This document shows positions 35,873 through 44,843 of a stretch of DNA of 64,000 bases, piece by piece; the stretch's first letter is position 1; each line of letters opens with the position of its first letter. The notes beneath the pieces are model-generated. The model made no database searches. It was given only the letters and a program-made list of their open reading frames with translations, and was not told the origin of the DNA. Both the position numbers and the translations under genes were made by a program. The DNA is from an uncultured Candidatus Poseidoniales archaeon (GTDB taxonomy: Archaea; Thermoplasmatota; Poseidoniia; Poseidoniales; Thalassarchaeaceae), in contig CABXDN010000001.1 of the NCBI GenBank assembly GCA_902511005.1, positions 42,593-106,592 of the forward strand. The letters are read 5' to 3'.

Positions 35873-36763
35873 GTGTCGAGGAACATACTGGTAGTGTATA
35901 AGAAAAATTTCGAAGATGTTCATGATAAAGCATTGAATGAAGTAAGAAGTACTCTTGAATTATTGAGCAAAGAAATGGATATTACCCTAGATTATTCAGC
36001 TAGAGAGAAGGTTAGTCGCTCTGATTTTATTAATCGTGATTTAGTTATAGTTTTAGGAGGAGATGGAACTTTAACATCAATCGCTCATTCGGTAGATGAA
36101 GACACACCAGTAATGGGTGTTAACAGCCATCCAAGAGAGCTCGATAATGACGGGTCATATGGGTTCTACATGGGTAGCGACCCTAATAATTTCAAAGAAG
36201 ATATTCGAACTGCCCTCAATGGTAAATCAATCATTAATATTTTGCCAAGATTACAGGCAGAAATTGTAACTACCAGCGGTAATATTATTCGCTCTGACCC
36301 CGCATTAAATGATTTATTACTGGCTAACACTCACCAATATCAACCCTCGAAATATAGGCTACAAAGAGATAAGGATGATAAAAATGGAGGGATTGATTGT
36401 ATTCAATATTCCTCTGGATGTTTATTTTCTACATTTCTTGGACAGGGTGCCTGGTACAGACATATCAACAATATAGAAGGAGTCACATTCCCAGAGGTAG
36501 AAATTGATAATCACTATTTATTCGTCTCAAGAGACTTACCTCGTAATGATAGGAAGGAAGATGGGACTTATTGGGCCTGGACTAACCAGAAAACAACTTT
36601 TACCAGTGATATGCACAGAGGATATGTAGTTGCAGATGGATGGGATGAAACACATTTCACCAGAGGAGCAACTATCTCAGTTAGCCTAGATGGACCCACT
36701 TTGAAATTATTGACTTTCAGAAGTACGATATATGATCGAGTCGCATATTGGATAGACGCCTAA
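35873..36763 (+). CDS. NAD kinase, NADK2/plant NADK3-like branch
   Basis: Phosphorylates NAD(H) to NADP(H). The GGDG loop is VIVLGGDGTLTSIAHSV, followed by MGVNSHPRE. The usual NE(D) motif reads NDLLLANTH, and the substrate segment is YSSGCLFSTFLGQGAW rather than the bacterial TPTGSTAY, which is closer to the mitochondrial NADK2/plant NADK3 type. 296 residues. GTG start 35873 is strongly supported by AAGGAGG nine bases upstream. The ABC ATPase gene converges 0 bases away. Confidence 0.85.
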   Translation: MSRNILVVYKKNFEDVHDKALNEVRSTLELLSKEMDITLDYSAREKVSRSDFINRDLVIVLGGDGTLTSIAHSVDEDTPVMGVNSHPRELDNDGSYGFYMGSDPNNFKEDIRTALNGKSIINILPRLQAEIVTTSGNIIRSDPALNDLLLANTHQYQPSKYRLQRDKDDKNGGIDCIQYSSGCLFSTFLGQGAWYRHINNIEGVTFPEVEIDNHYLFVSRDLPRNDRKEDGTYWAWTNQKTTFTSDMHRGYVVADGWDETHFTRGATISVSLDGPTLKLLTFRSTIYDRVAYWIDA

Positions 36764-37516
36764 TCAAAGAATTTGTTCTAAGAATAATTTAGTTCTTTCA
36801 TGTTCTGGACTATCGAAGAATATGTCTGGAGTGTTTTCTTCAATTAACATACCTTCATCGAATAATATTACACGATCTGCAACTTCTTTAGCGAAACCCA
36901 TCTCGTGAGTTACTACAATCATAGTAACGTCTTCTTTAGCTAAATCTACCATTACATCTAATACTTCTTTAATCATCTCAGGATCTAAAGCCGAAGTTGG
37001 TTCGTCAAATAACATAATTTTCGGGTCCATTGCCAGTGCCCTAGCAATAGCAACACGTTGTTGTTGACCTCCTGAAAGGCCGCTTGGATACTTGTAAGCC
37101 TGTTCAGGAATTCCAACACGATCAAGTAATTCCAAAGCTTTAGTTTCCGCCTCTTTCTTTGAGATACCCTTCACTTTCATTGGAGCCAATGTAATATTCT
37201 CCATTATAGTAAGATGAGGGAATAAATTGAACTGTTGAAACACAAAACCCACCTCTGATCTAATTTTCTTAAGATCAGAAACGGTAGTATCATCGTCTAT
37301 TGTCACACCATCTATCTGAATTGTACCTGCACTATGAGGTTGAAGTCGATTTAGTGTTCTAATAAATGTAGATTTTCCTGAACCAGAGGGGCCGAGAACA
37401 ACTATTATTTCACCTCTTGTAACCTTCATATCAATTCCTTTTAATGCCCAAAAGTCTCCAAAATTAACTTTCACACCTTTTGTTTCTATAATTACTTCAT
37501 CACTTAATTGACTCAT
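36764..37516 (-). CDS. Polar amino-acid ABC transporter ATPase (AapP/GlnQ-like)
   Basis: Soluble ATPase of a type I importer. Walker [20 protein letters not shown]-loop [18 protein letters not shown], signature [16 protein letters not shown], Walker [17 protein letters not shown]-loop [13 protein letters not shown]. This FNLFPH plus VTHEMGFA combination is typical of the GlnQ/HisP/AapP family. 250 residues. Last gene of the four-gene cluster (binding protein, two permeases, ATPase) on this strand, overlapping the upstream permease by four bases (ATGA). Confidence 0.95.
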   Translation of the reverse strand: MSQLSDEVIIETKGVKVNFGDFWALKGIDMKVTRGEIIVVLGPSGSGKSTFIRTLNRLQPHSAGTIQIDGVTIDDDTTVSDLKKIRSEVGFVFQQFNLFPHLTIMENITLAPMKVKGISKKEAETKALELLDRVGIPEQAYKYPSGLSGGQQQRVAIARALAMDPKIMLFDEPTSALDPEMIKEVLDVMVDLAKEDVTMIVVTHEMGFAKEVADRVILFDEGMLIEENTPDIFFDSPEHERTKLFLEQIL

Positions 37517-39042
37517 GCTGCTTCTCCTCCTCCTTCATTTGTTAATCCCAATCCTTTCTCAATTCTCATAGAGATTCTAGAAAGATAGAATGCGAATATC
37601 CAAAATACTAGCGCTGTTACATACAAAGGTTCTAGGAAGTCGCCAAGATATCCAGGTGACGTATTTGGAAGATCTTTAGCCAACTTAAAGAAATCTAAAA
37701 TATTGATAATGAATAATAGGGTAGTATCTTTCCACAACCCAATAAATACACTCACTATTGAAGGTAAAGTAGTACGAACTGCATTTGGTAATTCTACCTG
37801 TAATTTGGTCTGAATTGGAGATAAACCTAGTGCTAATGCTGCTTCTTTCTGTCCGCTATCTACAGCCTGTAATCCACCACGAAGAACTTCTGCGATATAG
37901 CAACCACCGAACAGTCCGAATATCAATAGCATTCGTATTATATCCTCTATATCCATGAAAGGATCGATTATATCTGGAAGTAAGAATACTGCGAAATATA
38001 GCCAGCAAATTAGTGGTCCAGAACGAACTGTTTCAATTAGAGCTACGGCAGGATATTTGAAAAATGGAAGTTTACTTTGTCTTCCAAATGCAAGCACTAC
38101 ACCAACTCCAAAACCTAGTACACAACCTGCAGTTGCCACAATAAGATTGACGAAAATACCACCCCACTGAGATGCTTCAACTCCTCCGCAACGGGTTAAC
38201 TGAATATTTTCGGAGGCTGAAATACCGAATATATCTGCACATAAATTCTGAACCGACTCTGGAGGGTTCATAATGAAAATTGCAAAGAAGAATAAAAACA
38301 CTGAACTTAGAGCAAGATATGAACGTAACTTATTGGCAATGTATTCCTCATTGATGGAACAATAGTAATGAGATAAACCAAATGAAATGTACGATAATAC
38401 TGTAGCACCTATTAGTTTCATAACTGGCTCATCTGTATCATAATTAACGGCAGTAGGATTCCATGCAATATATGTCAATATTGAAGTAAATATTGTGAAC
38501 GGAATTAAGAATTTATATGGTTTATCACTGGTAGTACCATATGCGGCAGATATAATTATGAATGTCAGATAAAGTATAGACCAAAGTCTCCAACTTTGAT
38601 TAGGAAGATATGATTGAGTCAAGCTTTCAGTCATCAATTGCCCAACTATTACAAGAACTCGATTAGCCCAAACTACTTCCCATTCTGCTTCAATAAGTGC
38701 GAAATGGCCGAAACCTTTGATCACTTGATAAATTATCCAAGAACTTAGTACACCTAAAACTGCAGTACTCGGACTCTTTCTGAATGTTAATTTTACTACG
38801 GATACAATAGTCAGATAAAAGGCTAAAAATGTAGCTAATGATACAAGAGTAATGAAAATTAAAGCCTTAATTGAAGTACCCTCAGCAGATAAATTATCAA
38901 AAAATGAAACACCGGATACAATTATTGCGATTACAATCGAGAAATATGATGAATTGATATTAAATTTTGGATCTTTATACAGAGACAGTCCTGGCTTACC
39001 AACAACTGAATGTTCAAAATCAAGTAATTTATCCTGAATCAT
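37513..39042 (-). CDS. Amino-acid ABC permease with large N-terminal membrane extension (AapM-like)
   Basis: 509 residues. The last ~210 residues match the HisM/AapM permease domain, including the EAA-loop region [23 protein letters not shown] and [16 protein letters not shown]. The first ~290 residues hold about eight additional hydrophobic helices with no clear family match, compared with a usual permease of 220-390 residues. ATG 39042 overlaps the previous permease stop by four bases. Expected to pair with the 763-residue permease. The extra segment may regulate or anchor the complex (speculative). Confidence 0.85.
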   Translation of the reverse strand: MIQDKLLDFEHSVVGKPGLSLYKDPKFNINSSYFSIVIAIIVSGVSFFDNLSAEGTSIKALIFITLVSLATFLAFYLTIVSVVKLTFRKSPSTAVLGVLSSWIIYQVIKGFGHFALIEAEWEVVWANRVLVIVGQLMTESLTQSYLPNQSWRLWSILYLTFIIISAAYGTTSDKPYKFLIPFTIFTSILTYIAWNPTAVNYDTDEPVMKLIGATVLSYISFGLSHYYCSINEEYIANKLRSYLALSSVFLFFFAIFIMNPPESVQNLCADIFGISASENIQLTRCGGVEASQWGGIFVNLIVATAGCVLGFGVGVVLAFGRQSKLPFFKYPAVALIETVRSGPLICWLYFAVFLLPDIIDPFMDIEDIIRMLLIFGLFGGCYIAEVLRGGLQAVDSGQKEAALALGLSPIQTKLQVELPNAVRTTLPSIVSVFIGLWKDTTLLFIINILDFFKLAKDLPNTSPGYLGDFLEPLYVTALVFWIFAFYLSRISMRIEKGLGLTNEGGGEAA

Positions 39043-41330
39043 ATTTTCACACTCGTTACTCTGGCATTAAACCAATTCATCACTGCAGAAATCATTAGGC
39101 TTCCAAACTGATAGGTGACTAAAAGAAGGAGGAATAAAGGTATTAGTTTACCTACATTATTAGCCATTACTAAGAACTGATAAAATATATCATTATATGC
39201 TACTATTATCGCTAAACTAGAGTTTTTCCATACATTCATAAATTGATTATTTAGTAATGGAATCATACTTCTTAGTGCTTGGGGAAGAATTACTAGCCGT
39301 AACCTCTGGAAGGGATTTAAGCCTAGAGAAATAGATGCTTCAACCTGACCACGAGGTAGAGCTTGGATACTACCGCGGACAATCTCGGCTACAACAGAAG
39401 CAGTAAAAAGTGTGAGACCTATTATCATTGCAGAGAATGCTGGAGTGATTTCAAAACCTTTCTCTGCAACAAACCTCCAAGACCCTGGAGACGAAGAAGG
39501 TTTCAATAATTCTGGAGAAGAAAAACCTGCAGAAATTGCTATACCTATAGCTACGGCAATTGATAGTGTCCATATTGTGAAGGATTTACGTAGTCCTTCT
39601 GAGGAATCATCAACAACCATCTCATTAACACCAGAATCATCTACATTTGTGAAAACTAATAATGAATAAAGAAGGAAACTTAACCCAATGATACATTCTA
39701 GGCCACCTGATGCAGTAGTAAAGAAAGGATAGGATAGAATCACAAAAGCGAATATTGAAATTAGTACTAAAATATCTGAAAGAAGAGCCTCTACTCTCCA
39801 ACCAAGATGAGAGAATGGCCTTTGAATCAATGAACTCTTAGAATCGTCAACTTTTCGTGGTTCTACTCTAGCCATTTGCCTTAGAATTATTTTGATGAAA
39901 GCGAGAAGGATAATTCCAACAAATAATCGGAAATGTTCTGCTACCGTTACAAACCAAATACCTTGATTACTATAATAGATAATATCTTTATTAAAAATTG
40001 AGATTGCTTTTTCTTCGGAGAAAAGTGGGAATTGGTGACCCATTTGGGTCGCGATTAAGAAAAGGAGAACTGCAAGAGGTAGATTACGGAAAATCTCCAC
40101 ATAAGCAGTTGCTAGAGTTGATGCCAACTTATTCGATGACAATCTTGTCACACCAACGATTACACCCAATATCGTACAAAGAAATATACTTAGAAGAGTT
40201 ACTCTAGCTGAATTTAGTATTGCGGCCTTGTAAAAAAGCCATCTTGAATCAGCACCTGGAGTGACTTCAAAAGGCCAAGTATTGACTTTAAAGGTATTAC
40301 CCTGAGACATGAAATCATAAGCTAACTCCCATCTATTCCTCATCACTGTATCTGGATGATTTAAGAGATATAGTAGACGTAAGAGAAAGTAAAGTAGTAT
40401 AGGTAAAGAAACCATAAATACAAGTGCTGCACTACGTTGTTCTTGCACAGATTGTTTAGATCTTTCTTGAGACAAATCCCAGGACCAATAACATACATTC
40501 AATAGAAGTATAATTGACAAGAATGGGATGAGATTTTGAGATAAAATAGGCACCATAGAAATATTAAACAATAGAATAATGAAAACCAATATAGAAAATA
40601 CTGAAGCGAATTCACCAGTATTAACTTTAGAAATCTTATTGATTGATAAATCTTTAATATTGTTCTGAATTAATAAGAAGGAAGTTAGGACAGCACCACC
40701 AATTAAAAAAAAGGAAATTTGACTTGACGATAGTGAAAAGAATGGAGAATATTCAGACAAAAGTGGAAGTAAACGATAACTGAATAAGAACATCACCATA
40801 GCAAAAAGTGAAGAGTAATACCCACGCAATAAGAAACCTATGAAAAGACCACAGAACAAACCTAAAGCAGACCCTTTTAATAATTCAGAAAATATAGAAA
40901 GAACAGATGAATCTAGGAAGAAATCCCATGACTTAAGGAAAGGAATAAGATTATACACACCAAATATAAAAAGCCAGACATACATATTCTGTAGTAAATC
41001 TGTAAAAATTGGGGAAACACCGTTATTAAATTTCTTTGGTTCGGAGAAAAGATTGTTGAACTCATTTTGAACTAAGAGATAAGATATAAGTAAGAAACCA
41101 CCAACAAATAAAATTAAGCTCTCCAATGAATAAAAGGCAATATTTTGCTGAACATTATCGATAGTTATGTCCCTAGACATATCAGTTACATAATCTGCAG
41201 AGTAAGTTAGAAACTTATTTGAATAGGAGTAAAATGCAAAGATTGCGATTAAATAAGGAATTGAAGAAAGTTTAAGATACTTCTCAGGGACAATAATGGA
41301 TAACAAAGGAAATAGTTTTTTGTTGTTCAC
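39039..41330 (-). CDS. Amino-acid ABC permease with very large N-terminal membrane extension (AapQ-like)
   Basis: 763 residues, about twice the length of rhizobial AapQ. The HisM-type core begins near residue 370 (LSSNKLASTLATAYVEIFRNLP) and its EAA loop is GQVEASISLGLNPFQRLRL, with an extra insert between these parts (residues ~430-590). Residues 1-350 form about eight to nine additional helices. The stop overlaps the AapM-like start by ATGA. Membrane-localised subunit forming a heterodimer with the following gene product. Family match of the core is firm; the N-terminal half is unrecognised. Confidence 0.83.
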   Translation of the reverse strand: MNNKKLFPLLSIIVPEKYLKLSSIPYLIAIFAFYSYSNKFLTYSADYVTDMSRDITIDNVQQNIAFYSLESLILFVGGFLLISYLLVQNEFNNLFSEPKKFNNGVSPIFTDLLQNMYVWLFIFGVYNLIPFLKSWDFFLDSSVLSIFSELLKGSALGLFCGLFIGFLLRGYYSSLFAMVMFLFSYRLLPLLSEYSPFFSLSSSQISFFLIGGAVLTSFLLIQNNIKDLSINKISKVNTGEFASVFSILVFIILLFNISMVPILSQNLIPFLSIILLLNVCYWSWDLSQERSKQSVQEQRSAALVFMVSLPILLYFLLRLLYLLNHPDTVMRNRWELAYDFMSQGNTFKVNTWPFEVTPGADSRWLFYKAAILNSARVTLLSIFLCTILGVIVGVTRLSSNKLASTLATAYVEIFRNLPLAVLLFLIATQMGHQFPLFSEEKAISIFNKDIIYYSNQGIWFVTVAEHFRLFVGIILLAFIKIILRQMARVEPRKVDDSKSSLIQRPFSHLGWRVEALLSDILVLISIFAFVILSYPFFTTASGGLECIIGLSFLLYSLLVFTNVDDSGVNEMVVDDSSEGLRKSFTIWTLSIAVAIGIAISAGFSSPELLKPSSSPGSWRFVAEKGFEITPAFSAMIIGLTLFTASVVAEIVRGSIQALPRGQVEASISLGLNPFQRLRLVILPQALRSMIPLLNNQFMNVWKNSSLAIIVAYNDIFYQFLVMANNVGKLIPLFLLLLVTYQFGSLMISAVMNWFNARVTSVKI

Positions 41331-41367
41331 TAAATCTCACCGAATCTTAAAAAATAAAAAAAATAGA

Positions 41368-41395
41368 CCTCTGGAGGAGTATACCCCCCCAGAGG
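41368..41395 (-). terminator. Intercistronic hairpin terminator after the amino-acid-binding protein gene
   Basis: On the minus strand a stem of CCTCTGG (41395-41389) paired with CCAGAGG (41374-41368), with further inner G-C pairing, is followed downstream by a U-rich run (CTATTTTTTTTATTTTTTAAG). It sits between the binding-protein gene and the permease genes, so only a fraction of transcripts should reach the permeases. Such attenuators are common in bacterial ABC operons. Confidence 0.7.
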
Positions 41396-41431
41396 CTTTT
41401 GTAATTCCGTCTGTGTTATTCAGTTACCTGA

Positions 41432-42649
41432 TTAACGCATTGGAGGTGCGAACTGAAGTCCACCCTCTGAAACGAGAGCGTTAGCAGTTCCGGATCTTGA
41501 AATCAAGCATCCTGTCATAGCATCTGAACCACTGACTCCATCATATGAACCATCACAGAATGCGTCGTCATATGCTTCACCGTAGTTTCCAGATGCAGCT
41601 AGAACTGCTTGCATCCATGTACCTGCTACTGGATTATCAGTAGTACCTAGACCTAGATCAGAAGTTAATAATCTGCACATACCTGGATCTGTTGTAGCTC
41701 CACCATCATTAAGTGCACAAGAAGATGCAGCCATATCTACAGCGTTAGCAGCAGTTACACCCATTTCTTCAGCAGTAATCATTCCATACCATACCCATGC
41801 AACAACGTCCTTGAAATCAGAATCGCCATCACGTGTAGCAGCCCCTAGAGGTTCTTTTGAAAGAAGTTCAGAAGCAATCCATACATCAACAGCGTTACCG
41901 TCAGCATCTACTACTGAACCATCGTTGTCTAGTGCCCACTTCTTTGCAACCATAGCTGACATGTCACCAGTGAATGCATCACACTCTCCAGAAATTAGTT
42001 TGTCAGTTGCTTCAGCAGCATCTGCAGTACCAATTGAATTGAAATCGATGCTACGAGAGGAGAACCAGTCTTGCATGTTACCTTCTGTTGTGGTACCTAC
42101 ACCTACACAGATGTTAGCACCATCTAAACCAGATGCTGAGTTACCTGCAAGGTCTGCTGGGAATGCATCGCCACGGACCAAAATACCTTGTCCATCGAAG
42201 AAGTTCATACCAGCGAAATCAGCGTTAAGTTCCGCATCACGGCTTGTTGTCCAAGTTGTGGTACGGATTAGAACGTCAATAGTTCCAGATGATAGTTTGT
42301 CGAATCTGTCCGAGCCTGAAGCAGGGATGTATTCAACACCAGTATCTGGATTTAGGCCAATAGCAGCAGCCACCGCTCTACAGTAAGCAATATCTAGACC
42401 AGAGCGAACTCCAGTTGTTGCATCTAAGTAACCCATTCCATATTGGGATTCTTTAACGCCACACTTCATAGAACCACGCTCTACAATTGTGTCTAGAGTA
42501 CTTACAGGAGTTGTATCTGCTACTCCCATAGCGTATCCTTCATCTCTTGCCGTCTCTACGTCATCTTGTGTGACATCAGATCCAGCACAGCCCGCTAGGG
42601 CTGCAGTCATCATTAACAGCATCATAGTTGTTGCGAGTAAACTTCGCAT
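41432..42649 (-). CDS. Amino-acid-binding lipoprotein of ABC transporter (AapJ-like)
   Basis: Extracellular substrate-binding subunit. ATG 42649 gives a signal peptide and lipobox (MRSLLATTMMLLMMTAALAG, Cys at residue 21); an upstream in-frame start at 42706 would add basic residues and conflicts with the TATA element positioned for a leaderless transcript from 42649. AapJ-like motifs: RGSMKCGVKESQYGMGYLD, GLDIAYCRAVAAAIG, LNADFAGMNFFDGQGILVR and ICVGVGTTTEGNMQDWFSS. 405 residues. Encoded first in the cluster with two permeases and an ATPase. Likely broad specificity for L-amino acids, by homology to the Aap system. Confidence 0.92.
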   Translation of the reverse strand: MRSLLATTMMLLMMTAALAGCAGSDVTQDDVETARDEGYAMGVADTTPVSTLDTIVERGSMKCGVKESQYGMGYLDATTGVRSGLDIAYCRAVAAAIGLNPDTGVEYIPASGSDRFDKLSSGTIDVLIRTTTWTTSRDAELNADFAGMNFFDGQGILVRGDAFPADLAGNSASGLDGANICVGVGTTTEGNMQDWFSSRSIDFNSIGTADAAEATDKLISGECDAFTGDMSAMVAKKWALDNDGSVVDADGNAVDVWIASELLSKEPLGAATRDGDSDFKDVVAWVWYGMITAEEMGVTAANAVDMAASSCALNDGGATTDPGMCRLLTSDLGLGTTDNPVAGTWMQAVLAASGNYGEAYDDAFCDGSYDGVSGSDAMTGCLISRSGTANALVSEGGLQFAPPMR

Positions 42650-42660
42650 GTCCCTTCTAC

Positions 42661-42681
42661 GACATATAGTAAATATATACC
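42661..42681 (-). promoter_or_regulatory. TATA promoter for the amino-acid transporter operon (leaderless)
   Basis: Minus strand GGTATATATTTACTATATGT. The TATATATTT core is centred about 26-27 bases before ATG 42649. Archaeal TATA boxes lie ~25-27 bases before the transcription start, so the transcript should begin at or within a few bases of the start codon, and no ribosome-binding site is seen. Confidence 0.6.
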
Positions 42682-42798
42682 TTCGCACAGATGTGAGGAA
42701 ACTCACCGTTTGAGATATAGTATGATAGAATTATAAAAATGAAGATTACGGAGGTTATAATACAAAAATTAACAGATAAAGCATACGCTAATTATCTT

Positions 42799-42851
42799 TA
42801 AAAAAAAAGAATAGAAATAAAGTTGGAAGGAGCAGGATGCCGAAGCATCCT
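42799..42851 (-). terminator. 16S rRNA trailer hairpin and U-run terminator
   Basis: Minus strand: stem AGGATGC, loop TTCG, stem GCATCCT (42851-42834), a UUCG-capped hairpin, followed within 40 bases by a run of nine T (near 42809-42800). It lies about 27 bases after the 16S 3' end and indicates that 16S is transcribed on its own. The UUCG loop gives exceptional stability to the stem. Confidence 0.7.
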
Positions 42852-42877
42852 ACCCCCCCCGGTTTTCCGAGTTTCTT

Positions 42878-44348
<1,471 letters not shown>

Positions 44349-44448
44349 TTCTTGTGAAATCACAGTATCCTTTCGAAGTTTGTAGTCATACAATGGCTGT
44401 CACTTTATTATTGAATTGGCGCAGAAACACATTTCCTATATTTGAATG

Positions 44449-44461
44449 TGATATATTTTTC
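44449..44461 (-). promoter_or_regulatory. Candidate 16S rRNA promoter (TATA box)
   Basis: Minus strand CAGAAAAATATATCAC. An A/T-rich TATA element with purine-rich upstream bases would place transcription near 44425-44430, giving a 16S leader of about 80 bases. A short inverted repeat TGTGA-TT-TCACA sits just before the mature 5' end (44353-44364). Assignment is by pattern only. Confidence 0.4.
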
Positions 44462-44467
44462 TGCTTA

Positions 44468-44685
44468 CTTGCACCCCCTATTATCGGGGTCAAGTCGTTA
44501 TTGTGGTTAACCTCCATAACCATGAACTTGGTTCATGGCCGCACTTCCTCGGCACACGCCTGACCTGATAGTAGATCTCATTGCACTAGGTGCTCAATCT
44601 CCAACGCCAGTCAAACGTAGCAAGTCGCCGACCGGCAAGGGGTATTTCAATCTGCCCTATGAACAAGTTGGACTATTGGGACGCA
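44468..44685 (-). ncRNA. Putative structured non-coding RNA or long 16S leader element
   Basis: Between 44521 and 44640 I count 66 G/C of 120, far above the surrounding AT-rich DNA. Minus-strand hairpins are: GCCGGTC with GACTGGC (44636-44630 and 44612-44606), perfect only with a G-U pair on this strand; CCATGAAC-CAA-GTTCATGG (44538-44520); GCAC-CTA-GTGC; and CTTGACCCC...GGGGGTGCAAG (44494-44468). A TATA-like ATTTTATAT (44711-44703) lies about 26 bases before a plausible start near 44681. It lacks RNase P (GAGGAAAGUCC) and SRP (GGAAGGAAGCAG-type) signatures. It could also be an extended leader of the 16S transcript. Identity unknown. Confidence 0.45.
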
Positions 44686-44701
44686 GTACAACGAATATTG
44701 C

Positions 44702-44717
44702 AATATAAAATACTTTC
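44702..44717 (-). promoter_or_regulatory. TATA-like box upstream of the GC-rich island
   Basis: Minus strand GAAAGTATTTTATATTG contains a purine-rich BRE-like start and a TTTTATATT core. Placed ~26 bases before the start of the GC-rich structured region. It would drive either a separate small RNA or a distal 16S promoter. Pattern-based. Confidence 0.4.
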
Positions 44718-44782
44718 AAGAGATTGATATTACTTCTTCCCAAAAATAGATTTCAGAGTATTATTTTTGCTATAGAAATATT

Positions 44783-44806
44783 AAAGAAAAAATTAAAATT
44801 AAAATT
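44783..44806 (-). terminator. U-rich terminator candidate after secY
   Basis: About 40 bases beyond the secY stop the minus strand reads AATTTTAATTTTAATTTTTT followed by CTTTAA. No hairpin. Archaeal transcription often ends at such T-rich tracts, so this could close the ribosomal protein operon. Confidence 0.4.
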
Positions 44807-44843
44807 GTTAATATCGAAAGATAGCAATTGAGAATTGATAAAA

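Larger units (their letters stand above)
44349..44843. other. Non-coding gap between secY and 16S rRNA
   Basis: About 495 bases without a credible protein gene. From the secY side it holds an A/T-rich stretch with T-runs on the minus strand, a TATA-like box (44703-44711), a GC-rich island with several inverted repeats (about 44470-44690, see ncRNA entry), a second TATA-like box (44449-44461) and the 16S leader. I found no tRNA cloverleaf in either strand. Confidence 0.7.

Noticed and set aside
44468..44685. RNase P RNA or SRP RNA in the gap upstream of 16S
   Set aside because: A GAGGAAGTGC and an AGGTCAGG stretch look superficially similar, but GAGGAAAGUCC, ACAGAA and the SRP GGAA-loop with GGAAGCAG are missing and the folds do not fit.
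44349..44843. tRNA between secY and 16S or downstream of 16S
   Set aside because: No cloverleaf with T-loop GTTCRAATC was found on either strand.
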